Origin: Chthoniobacterales bacterium | GTDB taxonomy: Bacteria; Verrucomicrobiota; Verrucomicrobiia; Chthoniobacterales; DYNR01 | DNA: 33,470 bases | Direction of reading: 5' to 3' | Assembly: GCA_026418675.1 (NCBI GenBank) | Contig: JAOAAX010000019.1 | Span: 1-33,470, forward strand | Shown here: positions 17,009 through 25,749 of the stretch, piece by piece | Layout: each line of letters begins with the position of its first letter | Numbering within the stretch: the first letter of the stretch is position 1 | Notes under the pieces: generated by a model | The model's database searches: none | What the model was told of the DNA's origin: nothing | The model's input: only the letters and a program-made list of their open reading frames with translations | Made by a program: the position numbers and the translations under genes

Positions 17009-18184
17009 ATGGGCGGTGTTATAGTTCGAGCGCGTTCGCGGATTTTGCATGGTCACGATTGGATTTATCGGTCGGAGATTGTTAAGACTTTTGGGAAGAT
17101 AGAGGATGGGGATGTGGTTTCGATACGGGATGGTAAGGATAATTTTCTCGGCAGTGGTATTTATAGTTTGAAGTCGCCGATAGCGGTTCGGCGGTTTTCG
17201 CGGTCGAGGCAGCGACTGGATAGTGATTTTTTGCGGCGGCGGATAGTGAGGGCTTGGGAGTTACGGAAACGTTCGGGTGTGGATGGGCGGCCCTGTCGTG
17301 TTTTTTGGAGTGAAGCGGATGGTTTGCCTGGACTGATTCTTGACAAATACGGGGAGAATCTTGTTCTCCAGACGTTGACGGCTGGTGTGGAACGGGAAAA
17401 GCGGTTGATATCGGAGGTGGCGATGGAGGTAGTTGGCGCTCGGAATGTTTTTGAACGGAACGATGCCGTGGGTAGGGCGAGTGAGGGTTTGCCACGCATA
17501 GCCGGACCGCTAATAGTTCAGGATAATGGGATGGAGGAAGGGAAAGTTGATTTTGAGCTAAATGGGGTTCGATTTGAGGCAGACCTATTGCGCGGGCAAA
17601 AAACAGGTTTTTACTTGGATCAGGTTGAGAACTATTCCGAAGTTGCGCAATTTGCCTGTGGTAAAAGGGTATTGGACTGCTTTTGTAACGGTGGTGGTTT
17701 TGGGATTTTCTGTGCATTGAGAGGGGCGACAGAGGTGGTTGGAGTGGATTCGTCGGAAGTTGCGTGCGAGTTGGCTCGAAAGAATGCGGGGATGAACGGT
17801 GTGAGTTGTCGTTTTGAGGAGGGGGATGTGTTTGATTTTATGCGTCGTGAAGCTCGTCAGGGGAGGGTGTATGACTTGATTGTTCTTGATCCTCCTCCTT
17901 TTGCTAGGAGTGGCACTTCTCCTTCAATAGCTTTGCGCGCTTACCGGGATCTTCACCGCTGTGCTGGGCAATTGCTGACAGCAGGTGGGCTGTTAGCGAC
18001 TTTCTGTTGTTCGCAGAATATTGGTGCTGAAGATTTTCTTGGGGCGATTGCAGAAGGGCTTTGGGATGCAGGAAAAACTGCGCGAGTTGTGCGTGGGCTT
18101 TCTCAACCTCCTGACCATCCTGTTTTAGTGCATATTCCGGAGACAAATTACTTAAAAGGATACATCCTTGAAATTCTTAGGTAG
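17009..18184 (+). CDS. rlmI: RlmI-like 23S rRNA (cytosine-C5) methyltransferase
   Basis: A 391-residue class I SAM-dependent methyltransferase with an N-terminal PUA RNA-binding domain (RILHGHDWIYRSEI, DGDVVSIRD, FLGSGIYS). Then come an EEHEE-like linker (LPGLILDKYGENLVLQ), the QKTGFYLDQ segment (197-205), the SAM-binding loop LDCFCNGGGFGIF (222-234) with VVGVDSS, DPPPF (294-298), and TFCCS (331-335), where C333 or C334 would be the catalytic cysteine of m5C enzymes. E. coli RlmI methylates C1962 of 23S rRNA; the same target is likely but not proven. The SAM loop has Cys-Asn where relatives usually have Ser-Tyr-Thr. It follows the cupin gene by 27 bp and converges on the fucose synthase gene. 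Confidence 0.87.
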   Translation: MGGVIVRARSRILHGHDWIYRSEIVKTFGKIEDGDVVSIRDGKDNFLGSGIYSLKSPIAVRRFSRSRQRLDSDFLRRRIVRAWELRKRSGVDGRPCRVFWSEADGLPGLILDKYGENLVLQTLTAGVEREKRLISEVAMEVVGARNVFERNDAVGRASEGLPRIAGPLIVQDNGMEEGKVDFELNGVRFEADLLRGQKTGFYLDQVENYSEVAQFACGKRVLDCFCNGGGFGIFCALRGATEVVGVDSSEVACELARKNAGMNGVSCRFEEGDVFDFMRREARQGRVYDLIVLDPPPFARSGTSPSIALRAYRDLHRCAGQLLTAGGLLATFCCSQNIGAEDFLGAIAEGLWDAGKTARVVRGLSQPPDHPVLVHIPETNYLKGYILEILR

Positions 18185-18197
18185 TAAAGGAAGATGC

Positions 18198-18227
18198 CAA
18201 ATCGTGGGTATTAAAACCCTTGATTTG
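18198..18227. terminator. Hairpin between convergent genes, possible bidirectional terminator
   Basis: In the 62 bp between the converging rlmI and GDP-fucose synthase genes, CAAATC (18198-18203) pairs with GATTTG (18222-18227), and GGGT (18206-18209) with ACCC (18216-18219). A G-T pair and one T-T mismatch lie between them and the loop has six bases. The fold and position suit a terminator for both genes. Neither side has a strong T run, so efficiency is doubtful. Confidence 0.45.
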
Positions 18228-18246
18228 ATGAAAAAGTGGATAAATT

Positions 18247-19212
18247 TTACACTGGAGAAGATTCAGCAAGGTCTTTTCTATTTTCAAGGAACCACGCATA
18301 AGCTGAACGAATGCCATCTTCGAGGGGAATTTTGGGTTTCCATCCCATGGAGAAGAGTTTGGACATGTCGAGGAGCTTTCGCGGCGTCCCGTCTGGCTTT
18401 GAGGGATCGAAAATAATTTCTCCTTTAAAGCCAAGGATTTTACAAACAAGTTCTGCGAGTTCGCGAATGGTTACATCTTGACCGCAACCGACGTTAAACA
18501 TTTCGCCTGCGGGGACTTGTTTTTCAAGAAGGAAGAGACAAGCGTCGGCGAGGTCGTCGGTGTGAAGGAATTCACGGCGGGGGGTTCCGGTTCCCCAGAC
18601 GACGAGAGAGGGTGAGTTTGAATATTTTGCATGATGGGCTTTGCGAATGAGAGCCGGGAGAACATGAGAGGTTTGGAGGTCGTAGTTGTCGTTGGGGCCA
18701 TAAAGGTTTGTAGGCATGGCGGAGAAGAAATTTTTTCCATACTGGCGAGCGTAATAGGAGCAGAGGCGGACGCCGCAGATTTTTGCCAAGGCATAGGCTT
18801 CGTTTGTGGGTTCGAGTGAGGAAGTGAGAAGGGAATCTTCACGGATGGGCTGGGGAGCGAATTTTGGGTAGATGCAGGAGCTGCCCAGGAAAAGAAATTG
18901 ACTGACTCCAGTTTCTGCGGCGGCGAGGAAAAGATTATTTTGGATGTCGAGGTTTTCGATTAGAAACTCGACTGGGTAATCAAAATTTGCTTTTATACCA
19001 CCGACTTTTGCTGCGGCGTCTATGACAATGTCGGGACGAGATTCGTGGAAGAAGTGGAAGACGGCGGAGCGATTACGAAGGTCGAGTTCTTGGCGGGTGC
19101 GGGTGAGAATTTTAACACCGTGTCTTTTTTGTAATGCCCTAACGAGGGCACTTCCAACCATTCCACGGTGTCCCGCTACAAATACCTTTTTGTCCGAAAA
19201 ATAATCGGACAT
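18247..19212 (-). CDS. fcl: GDP-L-fucose synthase
   Basis: This enzyme epimerises and reduces GDP-4-keto-6-deoxymannose with NADPH to GDP-L-fucose, a donor for surface polysaccharides. The protein has 321 residues, the normal length. It has the NADP-binding GHRGMVG (14-20), [16 protein letters not shown] with the catalytic serine, Y140-A-L-A-K144, and [13 protein letters not shown] and [12 protein letters not shown], all characteristic of the family. Its partner GDP-mannose 4,6-dehydratase (gmd) is not in the window. The gene starts 16 bp after the stop of the first-strand exbD gene, so it may share the exb transcript, which is an unusual neighbour. It ends close to the rlmI end. Confidence 0.95.
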   Translation of the reverse strand: MSDYFSDKKVFVAGHRGMVGSALVRALQKRHGVKILTRTRQELDLRNRSAVFHFFHESRPDIVIDAAAKVGGIKANFDYPVEFLIENLDIQNNLFLAAAETGVSQFLFLGSSCIYPKFAPQPIREDSLLTSSLEPTNEAYALAKICGVRLCSYYARQYGKNFFSAMPTNLYGPNDNYDLQTSHVLPALIRKAHHAKYSNSPSLVVWGTGTPRREFLHTDDLADACLFLLEKQVPAGEMFNVGCGQDVTIRELAELVCKILGFKGEIIFDPSKPDGTPRKLLDMSKLFSMGWKPKIPLEDGIRSAYAWFLENRKDLAESSPV

Positions 19213-19228
19213 TGAAATTAGGACTAAA

Positions 19229-19654
19229 TTATCCGAAAGTTAGGTTTTGGACACCTGCTGCAGCTGCTGCGTTGAGGACGTCCATGATCCGTTCGTGGCG
19301 GGCGTCGAGGTCTGGTTTAATGATAACGGGGTCTTTATCGCCGAAACGCTCGATGGTATCTTTGAGCCAGCCGCGGAGCTGGGGAAGCTCTTTACTTGTA
19401 GGAGTGTCGTAAAGTTTGCCATTAAGAGAGACAGAGCCATCGGGAGAAATTTCGATAATGATGGGAGTTGGTGGCGGGCCTGCCTCAAGGGACTTGGCTG
19501 ATCTGCCGCTGGGGAGGTTGATATTTAGTTCTTTTTCGACAATTTGAGAACCTGCAGATGCCATGAAGAAAAGGAGGAGGACGAAAACAACGTCCACCAT
19601 GGGTGCAATTTGAAAACCAACATCGCCGTCTTCTGAGCCAACACTGCCTGCCAT
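19229..19654 (-). CDS. ExbD/TolR family biopolymer transport protein (second copy in operon)
   Basis: A 141-residue protein with a short cytoplasmic N-terminus, one membrane helix and a periplasmic domain. The helix [19 protein letters not shown] holds the invariant proton-carrying aspartate, D21. A periplasmic domain with [30 protein letters not shown] and [21 protein letters not shown] follows the family pattern. ExbD/TolR pairs with ExbB/TolQ to convert proton motive force into mechanical work on a TonB/TolA-type partner. It lies 39 bp after the other exbD and before fcl. Tandem non-identical exbD genes suggest a heteromeric stator or two alternative stators; that is inference. Confidence 0.92.
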   Translation of the reverse strand: MAGSVGSEDGDVGFQIAPMVDVVFVLLLFFMASAGSQIVEKELNINLPSGRSAKSLEAGPPPTPIIIEISPDGSVSLNGKLYDTPTSKELPQLRGWLKDTIERFGDKDPVIIKPDLDARHERIMDVLNAAAAAGVQNLTFG

Positions 19655-19693
19655 AAGTGTAATCTCCTTTCTGTTTGTCTGGTTTTATTTAAA

Positions 19694-20167
19694 TTACTTG
19701 GGAATTTCTTTATCTACAACAGCGAAAGTGACATTTCCTACGCCTGCTTGTCCGACAGTTTCGAGGACCCTTCGTAGAAATTCATAACGGACGTTGCGGT
19801 CTGCGCGGACGAGGACGCGGACGAGTGGGTTACGGGAGACCTGAGCTTGGAGCAAGGGGACGAGATCGGGGATGTTGTAATTCACATCCTGAATGGTAAT
19901 GACGGTGGCGTTGTTGATCATGTTGTAGGAGATGTTGATAATTACTTGACCGGGATTTGATTTGGCCTCCTTGGCATCAGCGGCAACAGGTAGGTTAATT
20001 CCTTCGACGGATTGAAGGACCTCGGTTGAGCTGATGGACATGAAGAAGACGAGGAGGACGAGGAGTATGTCGATCATGGGGGCGATTTGGAATTCGGGGT
20101 CGGCTTCTGGCTCTGGAGGACGAACCTTGGAATGGGACTTACCGCGTCTTGGAATATCAGCCGACAT
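19694..20167 (-). CDS. ExbD/TolR family biopolymer transport protein (first copy in operon)
   Basis: A 157-residue ExbD homologue. A basic, Pro-rich cytoplasmic tail (about 25 residues) leads to FQIAPMIDILLVLLVFFMS, with the proton-binding D33. The periplasmic domain contains INLPVAADAKEAKSNPGQVIINISY, then PLVRVLVRADRNVRYEFLRRVLETVGQAG, the usual ExbD core. It differs clearly from the neighbouring exbD in length, tail and periplasmic sequence, so this is not a recent duplication. It begins 30 bp after exbB. Family knowledge places it in the ExbB pentamer pore; the energised partner is not encoded next to it. Confidence 0.92.
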   Translation of the reverse strand: MSADIPRRGKSHSKVRPPEPEADPEFQIAPMIDILLVLLVFFMSISSTEVLQSVEGINLPVAADAKEAKSNPGQVIINISYNMINNATVITIQDVNYNIPDLVPLLQAQVSRNPLVRVLVRADRNVRYEFLRRVLETVGQAGVGNVTFAVVDKEIPK

Positions 20168-20197
20168 TTAGGGTAAGGTGAGAAAGGTCGAGGTAAA

Positions 20198-21112
20198 TTA
20201 GCTCCAGTCCAACGTAGCTCCACAATGGGGGCAGGGGTTTTGACCTGGCTGGATAGCGCCACCGCAAACAGGGCAGTTTGTTGACAATGCCATGGAAACA
20301 CGGTGAGAGCTTTTGGATTGGGAGGTAGCACTACCACCAGCTTCGAAAGATTCTCCGATTTTGATACCGGAAAGTTCCTCGAATGGAATGTCTTCGGTAA
20401 GGCGATTTAATTTGTCGTCTGCATAAAGGACGACGTTAGTGATGACGTTGCGGAAGTAGTAGTAAGCGATGAATGCTGGTATAGCCAAGAAGAGACCGCT
20501 TGCGGTTGCCATCAAGACTTCGCCGATCCTAAGGGCAAGTTGGCGTGGATCGGAGACACCGGAAGTGCCTAGGACTGCGAAGGCACCCATCATTCCGATA
20601 ACCGTTCCTAGGAGACCGATCATAGGAGCAATGACTCCAATAACGGAGAGGTAGCTGTTTTTGGTTTTGTAAACTTGCGCTTCGCGTTGGCCGTGTTCGA
20701 TGAGAGCGATCTCAAAGGCTTCTTTGCCGCGGCCAAGGCGCTCGAGGGCTGGACCGAGGACTCTAGCTATATAGGCTTTGTTTGCTTTGCAGATCTGCCA
20801 AGCTTCCTGGTAGTTGCCGGAGTCGATGGAAGCTTTAAGAGTTTGGAGAAGGGCTGAGGGAGCAAGTTCTTCTTTGCGGGTTATAAGGAAAAGTTGGATC
20901 ATGAAAGTGACCATGGTGACAGAAGTGGCGACAATGCAGAGCCAGATGAAAATGATCATTGGGCCGCCATGGATGATCGTTTCGATAATGCTCATGGACT
21001 GAGGCTCTGCTCCTTCAGCAGCATTGCCTGCTGTAATTGCGAGAAGAGTGAAGAGAGAAGTTAGGAGAGTTGATTTGATAAGTTGGTTGGAGAATTTGTA
21101 ATGGCCTTGCAT
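20198..21112 (-). CDS. exbB: ExbB/TolQ/MotA family proton channel with C-terminal zinc ribbon
   Basis: A 304-residue inner-membrane protein. An N-terminal signal-like helix (about 14-32) ends in ITAGNAA. Membrane helices follow at about 52-76, 154-178 (LSVIGVIAPMIGLLGTVIGM, with T170 of the proton path) and 196-220. The SDPRQLALRIGEVLMATASGL segment is typical of ExbB/TolQ. After a Ser-rich linker comes an added cytoplasmic zinc ribbon: C280-P-V-C283 and C294-P-H-C297, ending GATLDW. The ribbon is not part of E. coli ExbB or TolQ. It is followed by two exbD genes 30 and 39 bp apart and preceded by a periplasmic repeat protein. The symbol reflects the family only. Confidence 0.9.
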   Translation of the reverse strand: MQGHYKFSNQLIKSTLLTSLFTLLAITAGNAAEGAEPQSMSIIETIIHGGPMIIFIWLCIVATSVTMVTFMIQLFLITRKEELAPSALLQTLKASIDSGNYQEAWQICKANKAYIARVLGPALERLGRGKEAFEIALIEHGQREAQVYKTKNSYLSVIGVIAPMIGLLGTVIGMMGAFAVLGTSGVSDPRQLALRIGEVLMATASGLFLAIPAFIAYYYFRNVITNVVLYADDKLNRLTEDIPFEELSGIKIGESFEAGGSATSQSKSSHRVSMALSTNCPVCGGAIQPGQNPCPHCGATLDWS

Positions 21113-21193
21113 AGTTTTATAGTTTTAGGATTCTGTTTTTTATGTGTATTATTTATAAGGGTTTTACTAAAAAATAGTTATAAAAGAAGTAAG

Positions 21194-21982
21194 TTAGGGG
21201 ACGTTTACATTGTATTCCTTGATGAGCTTATCAGCTCGGACTGATGCTTTTGCGGCGGTTGGCTCATCGGTGAAAAAGATGGTGCTTGCGAATAAGTAGT
21301 CTTGAAGGGCATTAGCGAACTTTTTCTCGTTTTCATTGATCTGTCCCATGAGGTAGTAAGCTTGGCCGAAGAGGACACCTTGAGAGGTGGTTGGAATTTT
21401 TGTAGCTTTGGCAGCTTCGATGACGGGTGATATGAGAGGACGAGCGCCGAGCAAATTACCTTTACCAGCAGCTACTTTAGCACGGATTAAGCCGATTGCA
21501 GAGGAATCATCGGGGTAAGCCTTTTGATAGCTGACAAGGATTTGCTCCGCATCAGCGACCTTTTGGGATTCGATTTGAGCATCTACTAACATGAGGGTTG
21601 CTCTTTGAATCCATTCGACTGGAAGACCGATGAATTGTTTGACAACTGGCTCGAGGACAGCTACCGCTTCAGCGTTTTTACCGGCTTTGCGCAATTCGGT
21701 GGCTTTTTCCAGAGCGGCGGGGACTTCCATGCGAATTTCCTTTACCTCAGCGACTGGAACTGTGGCTTGAATTTTGCCGCGGCCAGCTACATCAGTTTCG
21801 AGACGAACGACATTGTCAGCCAAGCCAAGGACTGTGCCCTCCCTGCGGGAGCCGTCTTTAAGGATTACAGCATCCTGAGCCGTCAGTGGGAGCAAAGGGC
21901 ATAGGGAAAAAATGAATAAAGATACAAAAAGGACTTGTATAGCGAATAAGTTTGCTCCGGTGGGGAATTTTTTTGCCTTCAT
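21194..21982 (-). CDS. Secreted protein with TPR-like helices, exb operon leader
   Basis: A 262-residue protein I cannot name. Residues 1-35 form a signal peptide (hydrophobic VLFVSLFIFSLCPLLPL ending near TAQD). A small beta-rich segment follows: AVILKDGSRREGTVLGLADNVVRLE, similar to short Sm/SH3-like 'DG....G.V' modules of secreted PVC-group proteins. The rest is helical with paired-helix character (ALEKATELRKAGKNAEAVAVLEPVV, ADAEQILVSYQKAYPDD, FGQAYYLMGQINENEKKFANALQDYLFA), consistent with TPR-like repeats acting as a periplasmic scaffold. It lies 81 bp upstream of exbB on the same strand, so an accessory role for the Exb complex is plausible but inferred. Its start diverges from the foldase gene. 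Confidence 0.65.
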   Translation of the reverse strand: MKAKKFPTGANLFAIQVLFVSLFIFSLCPLLPLTAQDAVILKDGSRREGTVLGLADNVVRLETDVAGRGKIQATVPVAEVKEIRMEVPAALEKATELRKAGKNAEAVAVLEPVVKQFIGLPVEWIQRATLMLVDAQIESQKVADAEQILVSYQKAYPDDSSAIGLIRAKVAAGKGNLLGARPLISPVIEAAKATKIPTTSQGVLFGQAYYLMGQINENEKKFANALQDYLFASTIFFTDEPTAAKASVRADKLIKEYNVNVP

Positions 21983-22051
21983 TCGATGTTTTATTTAACC
22001 AAAGTTGCTCTAACGTGCAATAGTGAATCCTGGAGGAAGCAGATAAGGTGT

Positions 22052-23548
22052 ATGATTAACGTTTTAAGAAGACATCAGCGTTGGTTACTTTTGGTTATAG
22101 CTATCGTAACAATTGTTGCGTTTGCCTGGCTCTACAATGATACGGATTTGCGTCGGCTTGGTTTAAGCCGGGTTGCAGAGATGTATGGGCGGACGATTTA
22201 TCAGCCGGAGGTGGATCGGATTGTTCGGCTTTATCAACTTGCTGCAGTGCTAGGATTAGACAAATTTCTAGCCTCATTGAGTCTTACCGCATCTTCCGAG
22301 CAGGATGCACTTAACGAATTTATTATTAATTATTTTGTTCTTCGACATGAGAGTGAGGAGCTATGGATTGAGCCGACAAGCCAACAGATAGTAGAGGCTA
22401 TTCGCAGCCTTCCTAGTTTGCAAATAAATGGGACTTTTGATCGGGGACGCTATCTCAGCTTTGTTCAAGAGCAGCTTGCCCCCCGAGGAATTACAGAACG
22501 ACAGCTTGAGCAATTGATTCGTGATTCGCTTTGTCTCGATCGGATTTGGAAAATTGTAACCTCCCCGATTGCAGTTACGTTGGCTGACATTAGCAGTGCG
22601 CTGCAGCAATATCAAAAAACGGACGTTATTGTCGTTAAAATACCTCCTGGAAATGCTACTCAGCTTGCTGATCCAACGGAGGAAGAGATCCAAAAATTTT
22701 ATGAATCGAACCGAGAGATGTTTCAAATTCCGGAACGGAGGGTTGCAGAGGTAGCTTCCTTTACTTTGGACGCGGAACAAAGGAAGTTGGAGGGGAAATC
22801 AAAGGTTGAGGCGCTTCAGGAACTAGCGGATCGGGCATCGAAGTTTCAGGAGGTGGCATCTAAAGGGGAAGGTGACTTTGCTGCACTTGCAAAGTCAAGT
22901 GGAGCAGAAATTACCTTGAAAAGGCCAATAAGCCTGAGTGGGAGAGAGGAAAATAGTTCTGAGGAGAATCGATTGCCTGCGTTTGCTGTTAAAGAACTTT
23001 TTCGATTAACGCAGGATTCGCCAGTTAGCGATGTTATCCAGGACCAAGAAGCATTTCTTGTTTTGCGGCTGAAGGAGATTGAGCCTGAGCGGCAACAGAA
23101 ACTGGAGGAATGTCGCGAACGAGTTAAAAGCATTCTTAAGCAGAGGAAGGCTGATGCTGCTGAGCGGGACCGAGCCAACAGACTTCGGAGTGAAGTAATT
23201 GAAGCCAATCGAAAGGGGACTCCGTTTGCCGAAGCTGCGCGCAGCAAAGGGCTTGAAGTTGAGGAGTATCAGCAGCTTGAGCCATGGCAAACATCGCTCG
23301 ATTTGAGTTCTGTCTATGCAAGGGTTTCTGCCGAGATGAATCCTGGAGAAACGAGTCCAATTGCTGCGGGACCTGATGGATACGCTTTTCTCCATTTGTT
23401 ACGTCGTTATCCACTAGACCCAGAAATCAAAAAACAGAAAGAGCCACTTTTAACAGCAAACGCGTTGGATGCGAAACGAGCGATTCTTTTTGCGGACTGG
23501 ATTCGCCATGCGCGAGAGAAGGCCAAGCTTCGTTTTTACCAACGATGA
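22052..23548 (+). CDS. PpiD/SurA-like membrane-anchored periplasmic foldase
   Basis: A 498-residue protein with one N-terminal membrane helix (RWLLLVIAIVTIVAFAWLYN) and a large periplasmic part, the topology of PpiD. A SurA-type N-terminal chaperone region follows (GRTIYQPEVDRIVRLYQLAAVLGL, DALNEFIINYFVLRHE, GTFDRGRYLSFVQEQLAPRGITERQLEQLIRD). The middle (FAALAKSSGAEIT...VIQDQEAFLVLRLKEIEP) matches the parvulin position, but the prolyl isomerase core motifs are weak, so it may act as a chaperone only. I chose ATG 22052 since the 22 codons before it look unlike a protein start and GGAGG and AAGG lie just upstream. It is divergent from the TPR-like gene and converges on cfa. Confidence 0.78.
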   Translation: MINVLRRHQRWLLLVIAIVTIVAFAWLYNDTDLRRLGLSRVAEMYGRTIYQPEVDRIVRLYQLAAVLGLDKFLASLSLTASSEQDALNEFIINYFVLRHESEELWIEPTSQQIVEAIRSLPSLQINGTFDRGRYLSFVQEQLAPRGITERQLEQLIRDSLCLDRIWKIVTSPIAVTLADISSALQQYQKTDVIVVKIPPGNATQLADPTEEEIQKFYESNREMFQIPERRVAEVASFTLDAEQRKLEGKSKVEALQELADRASKFQEVASKGEGDFAALAKSSGAEITLKRPISLSGREENSSEENRLPAFAVKELFRLTQDSPVSDVIQDQEAFLVLRLKEIEPERQQKLEECRERVKSILKQRKADAAERDRANRLRSEVIEANRKGTPFAEAARSKGLEVEEYQQLEPWQTSLDLSSVYARVSAEMNPGETSPIAAGPDGYAFLHLLRRYPLDPEIKKQKEPLLTANALDAKRAILFADWIRHAREKAKLRFYQR

Positions 23549-23663
23549 CTTGGAAAGGACTTGGAAAGAAGGCAGTTGATTTTGCTCAAGAATTAGCGGT
23601 TTTTGTGGAGTAAAAGAAATTATAAACTCATGACTGAGATAAAACGATAAAATTATCTAAAAT

Positions 23664-24914
23664 TTAGTTTAGAGTGAATTTTTTGTGGGGGCCGAAGCCG
23701 AGGCTGAGGTTGTTTGGGCGTGAGTAAAGAGCTTGAACAACACTGATGTGGCGCATAGAGAAAGCCGCTTCGCAGTATGCGAGGTAATACTTCCATTTTC
23801 GGATAAATTTTTCCGAAAAACCGAGTTTTCTGATTTCAGTCTCTGCGGTATTAAAATTTTCTGCCCAGCGACGGAGGGTCTCTGCGTAGTGTGGTCCCAG
23901 GTCTTCCCAATCGAGAAGGTTGAAGTCACTAGTTTGCATGATAGCTTTAGTGATCCTGTGTTGAGCAACCAGAAGGGAGCCAGGGAAGATGTGCTTTTGG
24001 ATGAAATCTGCTCCGGATCGGAGGATTTGGTATTGCCTGTCTGGGCAAACAATCATTTGTAGAGCTAAGAGTCCATTTTTTTTGAGACAACGTGAGCAAG
24101 TTTCGAAATAATCTTCTAGGAATTCATCTCCGACGGCTTCAATCATTTCGATTGAGATAATTTTGTCGTAGATTCCGCGTTCGTCCCGGTAGTCACGGAG
24201 TTCGAAGAAGACGCGGTTAGAAAGACCTTCCTGTTGGGCGCGGGAGCGAGCTTCATTGAGCTGAGAAGGGGAGATGGTGATAGCTGTGACTTTGCAACCG
24301 TATTTTTTTGCTGCATAGAGTGCGAAACCTCCCCAGCCGCAACCGATTTCGAGGATGTGGTCTTTAGGGGTGAGGAGAAGTTTCTGGCATAAACGATCGT
24401 ATTTGCGGAGTTGAGCTTCGTGGAGGGATAAGGTGGGGGGATCGAAGAAGGCGCAGGAGTAAGTCATGGAAGGATCGAGCCAATGGCGGAAGAAATCGTT
24501 ACCGAGGTCATAATGTTCCTCGATATTACGACGTGCCATTTTGGGGGTGTTTTTACGGAGTTTGAGAAAGAGATTGTCGGCGATTTGTCGAATACCGAGG
24601 AGCGTTAATTTCTGCTGTTTGGGTTTACGGAAAACATCGAGTTCGGCTGAATTTAGGATAAAGAAGGCGATAGTGGAGGTTAGGTCTGGAGTTTCCCATT
24701 CGCCCTCAATGAAACTTTCAGCGAAGCCGATTGCCCCTGCGAAGACACAGCGATTCCAAAAGTTTGAGGATTTGATGATTATTTGGGCTTTTGGGAAAGA
24801 GGAGAGACCGCCGAAAATTTTTTTGCGACCGTCAGGGGTAAGGATTACGAGGTTACCAGTTTGGCACCTTTCGAGGAGGTTGGAGACGAGCAATTCAAAG
24901 CCGTTAGCCTTCAC
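23664..24914 (-). CDS. cfa: Cyclopropane-fatty-acyl-phospholipid synthase family methyltransferase
   Basis: This enzyme transfers a methylene group from SAM to the double bond of membrane phospholipid acyl chains. The protein has 416 residues, slightly longer than E. coli Cfa (382). The N-terminal lipid-binding region is followed by EEHYDLGNDFFRHWLDPSMTYS, the SAM-binding EIGCGWGGFALYAA (189-202), VTAITISPSQLNEA, and IISIEMIEAVGDEFLEDYF with the active-site Glu. Later FIQKHIFPGS and HYAETLRRWAENF, and KWKYYLAYCEAAF with the Tyr region, match Cfa. C154 in TYSCAFF corresponds to the bicarbonate-site cysteine. The relative FAME methyltransferases cannot be wholly excluded. It converges on the foldase gene with a 115 bp gap holding an 11 bp tandem repeat. 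Confidence 0.93.
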   Translation of the reverse strand: MKANGFELLVSNLLERCQTGNLVILTPDGRKKIFGGLSSFPKAQIIIKSSNFWNRCVFAGAIGFAESFIEGEWETPDLTSTIAFFILNSAELDVFRKPKQQKLTLLGIRQIADNLFLKLRKNTPKMARRNIEEHYDLGNDFFRHWLDPSMTYSCAFFDPPTLSLHEAQLRKYDRLCQKLLLTPKDHILEIGCGWGGFALYAAKKYGCKVTAITISPSQLNEARSRAQQEGLSNRVFFELRDYRDERGIYDKIISIEMIEAVGDEFLEDYFETCSRCLKKNGLLALQMIVCPDRQYQILRSGADFIQKHIFPGSLLVAQHRITKAIMQTSDFNLLDWEDLGPHYAETLRRWAENFNTAETEIRKLGFSEKFIRKWKYYLAYCEAAFSMRHISVVQALYSRPNNLSLGFGPHKKFTLN

Positions 24915-24972
24915 GCATGAGGATACGAAAGATGGTGTGGAGGGGATTCTGATAATGAGTTAAGGTGGGGAA

Positions 24973-25740
24973 TTATTCGAGGGGTTCTGGTGTTGGAGGA
25001 GGGGAAAGTGGGATGGTTGGTTCAATGCGGGTTTGAGCGAGATTTTCGAGATAAGCTTTTTCCATTGCATCTATTCGCGGTTTAAGGGAAGGGTCGGCTT
25101 TACGCATGCGGCGGAAAAGTTCCCGGTAATAGGCACGCATGGCTGCGCGATAGTCTTCGAGGGTTTTGGCACGCTCGGCTTTTTTTCGAAGTTCTGCAAC
25201 TGTTGGTATTTTTTCGGTTTTAATTCGGAGGTCTCGATAGCGAGCGAGCATTGGCTGAGTTGGTGGTGGAGGGACAGGTGTGGGCGATGGTTGGGCCTGT
25301 ATTGTTGTTGTAGTTTCTTCTTCAGGGATTTGGTCGTCTGTGAGTTCGGAGGGAGGAGGTAAATAATCTTCGTCTCGTGGTTCTGCGGGAGAGATTTCTT
25401 GATTTTCTTGGTTAATTTCGATTTCGAGGAGGGATTGAGGATTTTGGGAAGTTTGCGTTGCTTGGTTTTCTGTGTGGGGAGATTCGTTTGAAGAGTCTGG
25501 AGATTTTGAACTTGGAGTAGGGGTAGGAGAGGGGGAGTTAGAAGGAGAAGGAGGAGTGGGTGTTTGGTTAATTTCTTCAATTAGAATGACTTCCTTTTGG
25601 ATTTGTTCGACAGGTGCAGGGGGAATGAGATTTTCGTCTGGAGGGGAGTTTTGAGCATTTAGAATTGCTACAGAGAAACAAGCTGCAAAAAAAAGGGAGA
25701 TGGAGAAAAGGACAGGCGATGAAATTTTTTTTATTTTCAT
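24973..25740 (-). CDS. Proline-rich secreted protein of unknown function
   Basis: A 255-residue protein I do not recognise. Residues 1-29 are a signal peptide (SPVLFSISLFFAACFSVAILNAQ). The middle is low complexity, rich in Pro, Ser, Thr, Gln and Glu (PTPPSPSNSPSPTPTP and similar), suggesting an extended wall-spanning spacer. Residues about 165-235 are charged and helical (KIPTVAELRKKAERAKTLED, YRAAMRAYYRELFRRMRK), followed by a Pro-rich end. The overall shape recalls spacer domains of TonB-type proteins, but there is no recognisable TonB C-terminal domain. The start (25738-25740) is 9 bp from the pabB start on the other strand, so both must be read from overlapping regulatory DNA. Confidence 0.6.
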   Translation of the reverse strand: MKIKKISSPVLFSISLFFAACFSVAILNAQNSPPDENLIPPAPVEQIQKEVILIEEINQTPTPPSPSNSPSPTPTPSSKSPDSSNESPHTENQATQTSQNPQSLLEIEINQENQEISPAEPRDEDYLPPPSELTDDQIPEEETTTTIQAQPSPTPVPPPPTQPMLARYRDLRIKTEKIPTVAELRKKAERAKTLEDYRAAMRAYYRELFRRMRKADPSLKPRIDAMEKAYLENLAQTRIEPTIPLSPPPTPEPLE

Positions 25741-25749
25741 GGGAATTGA

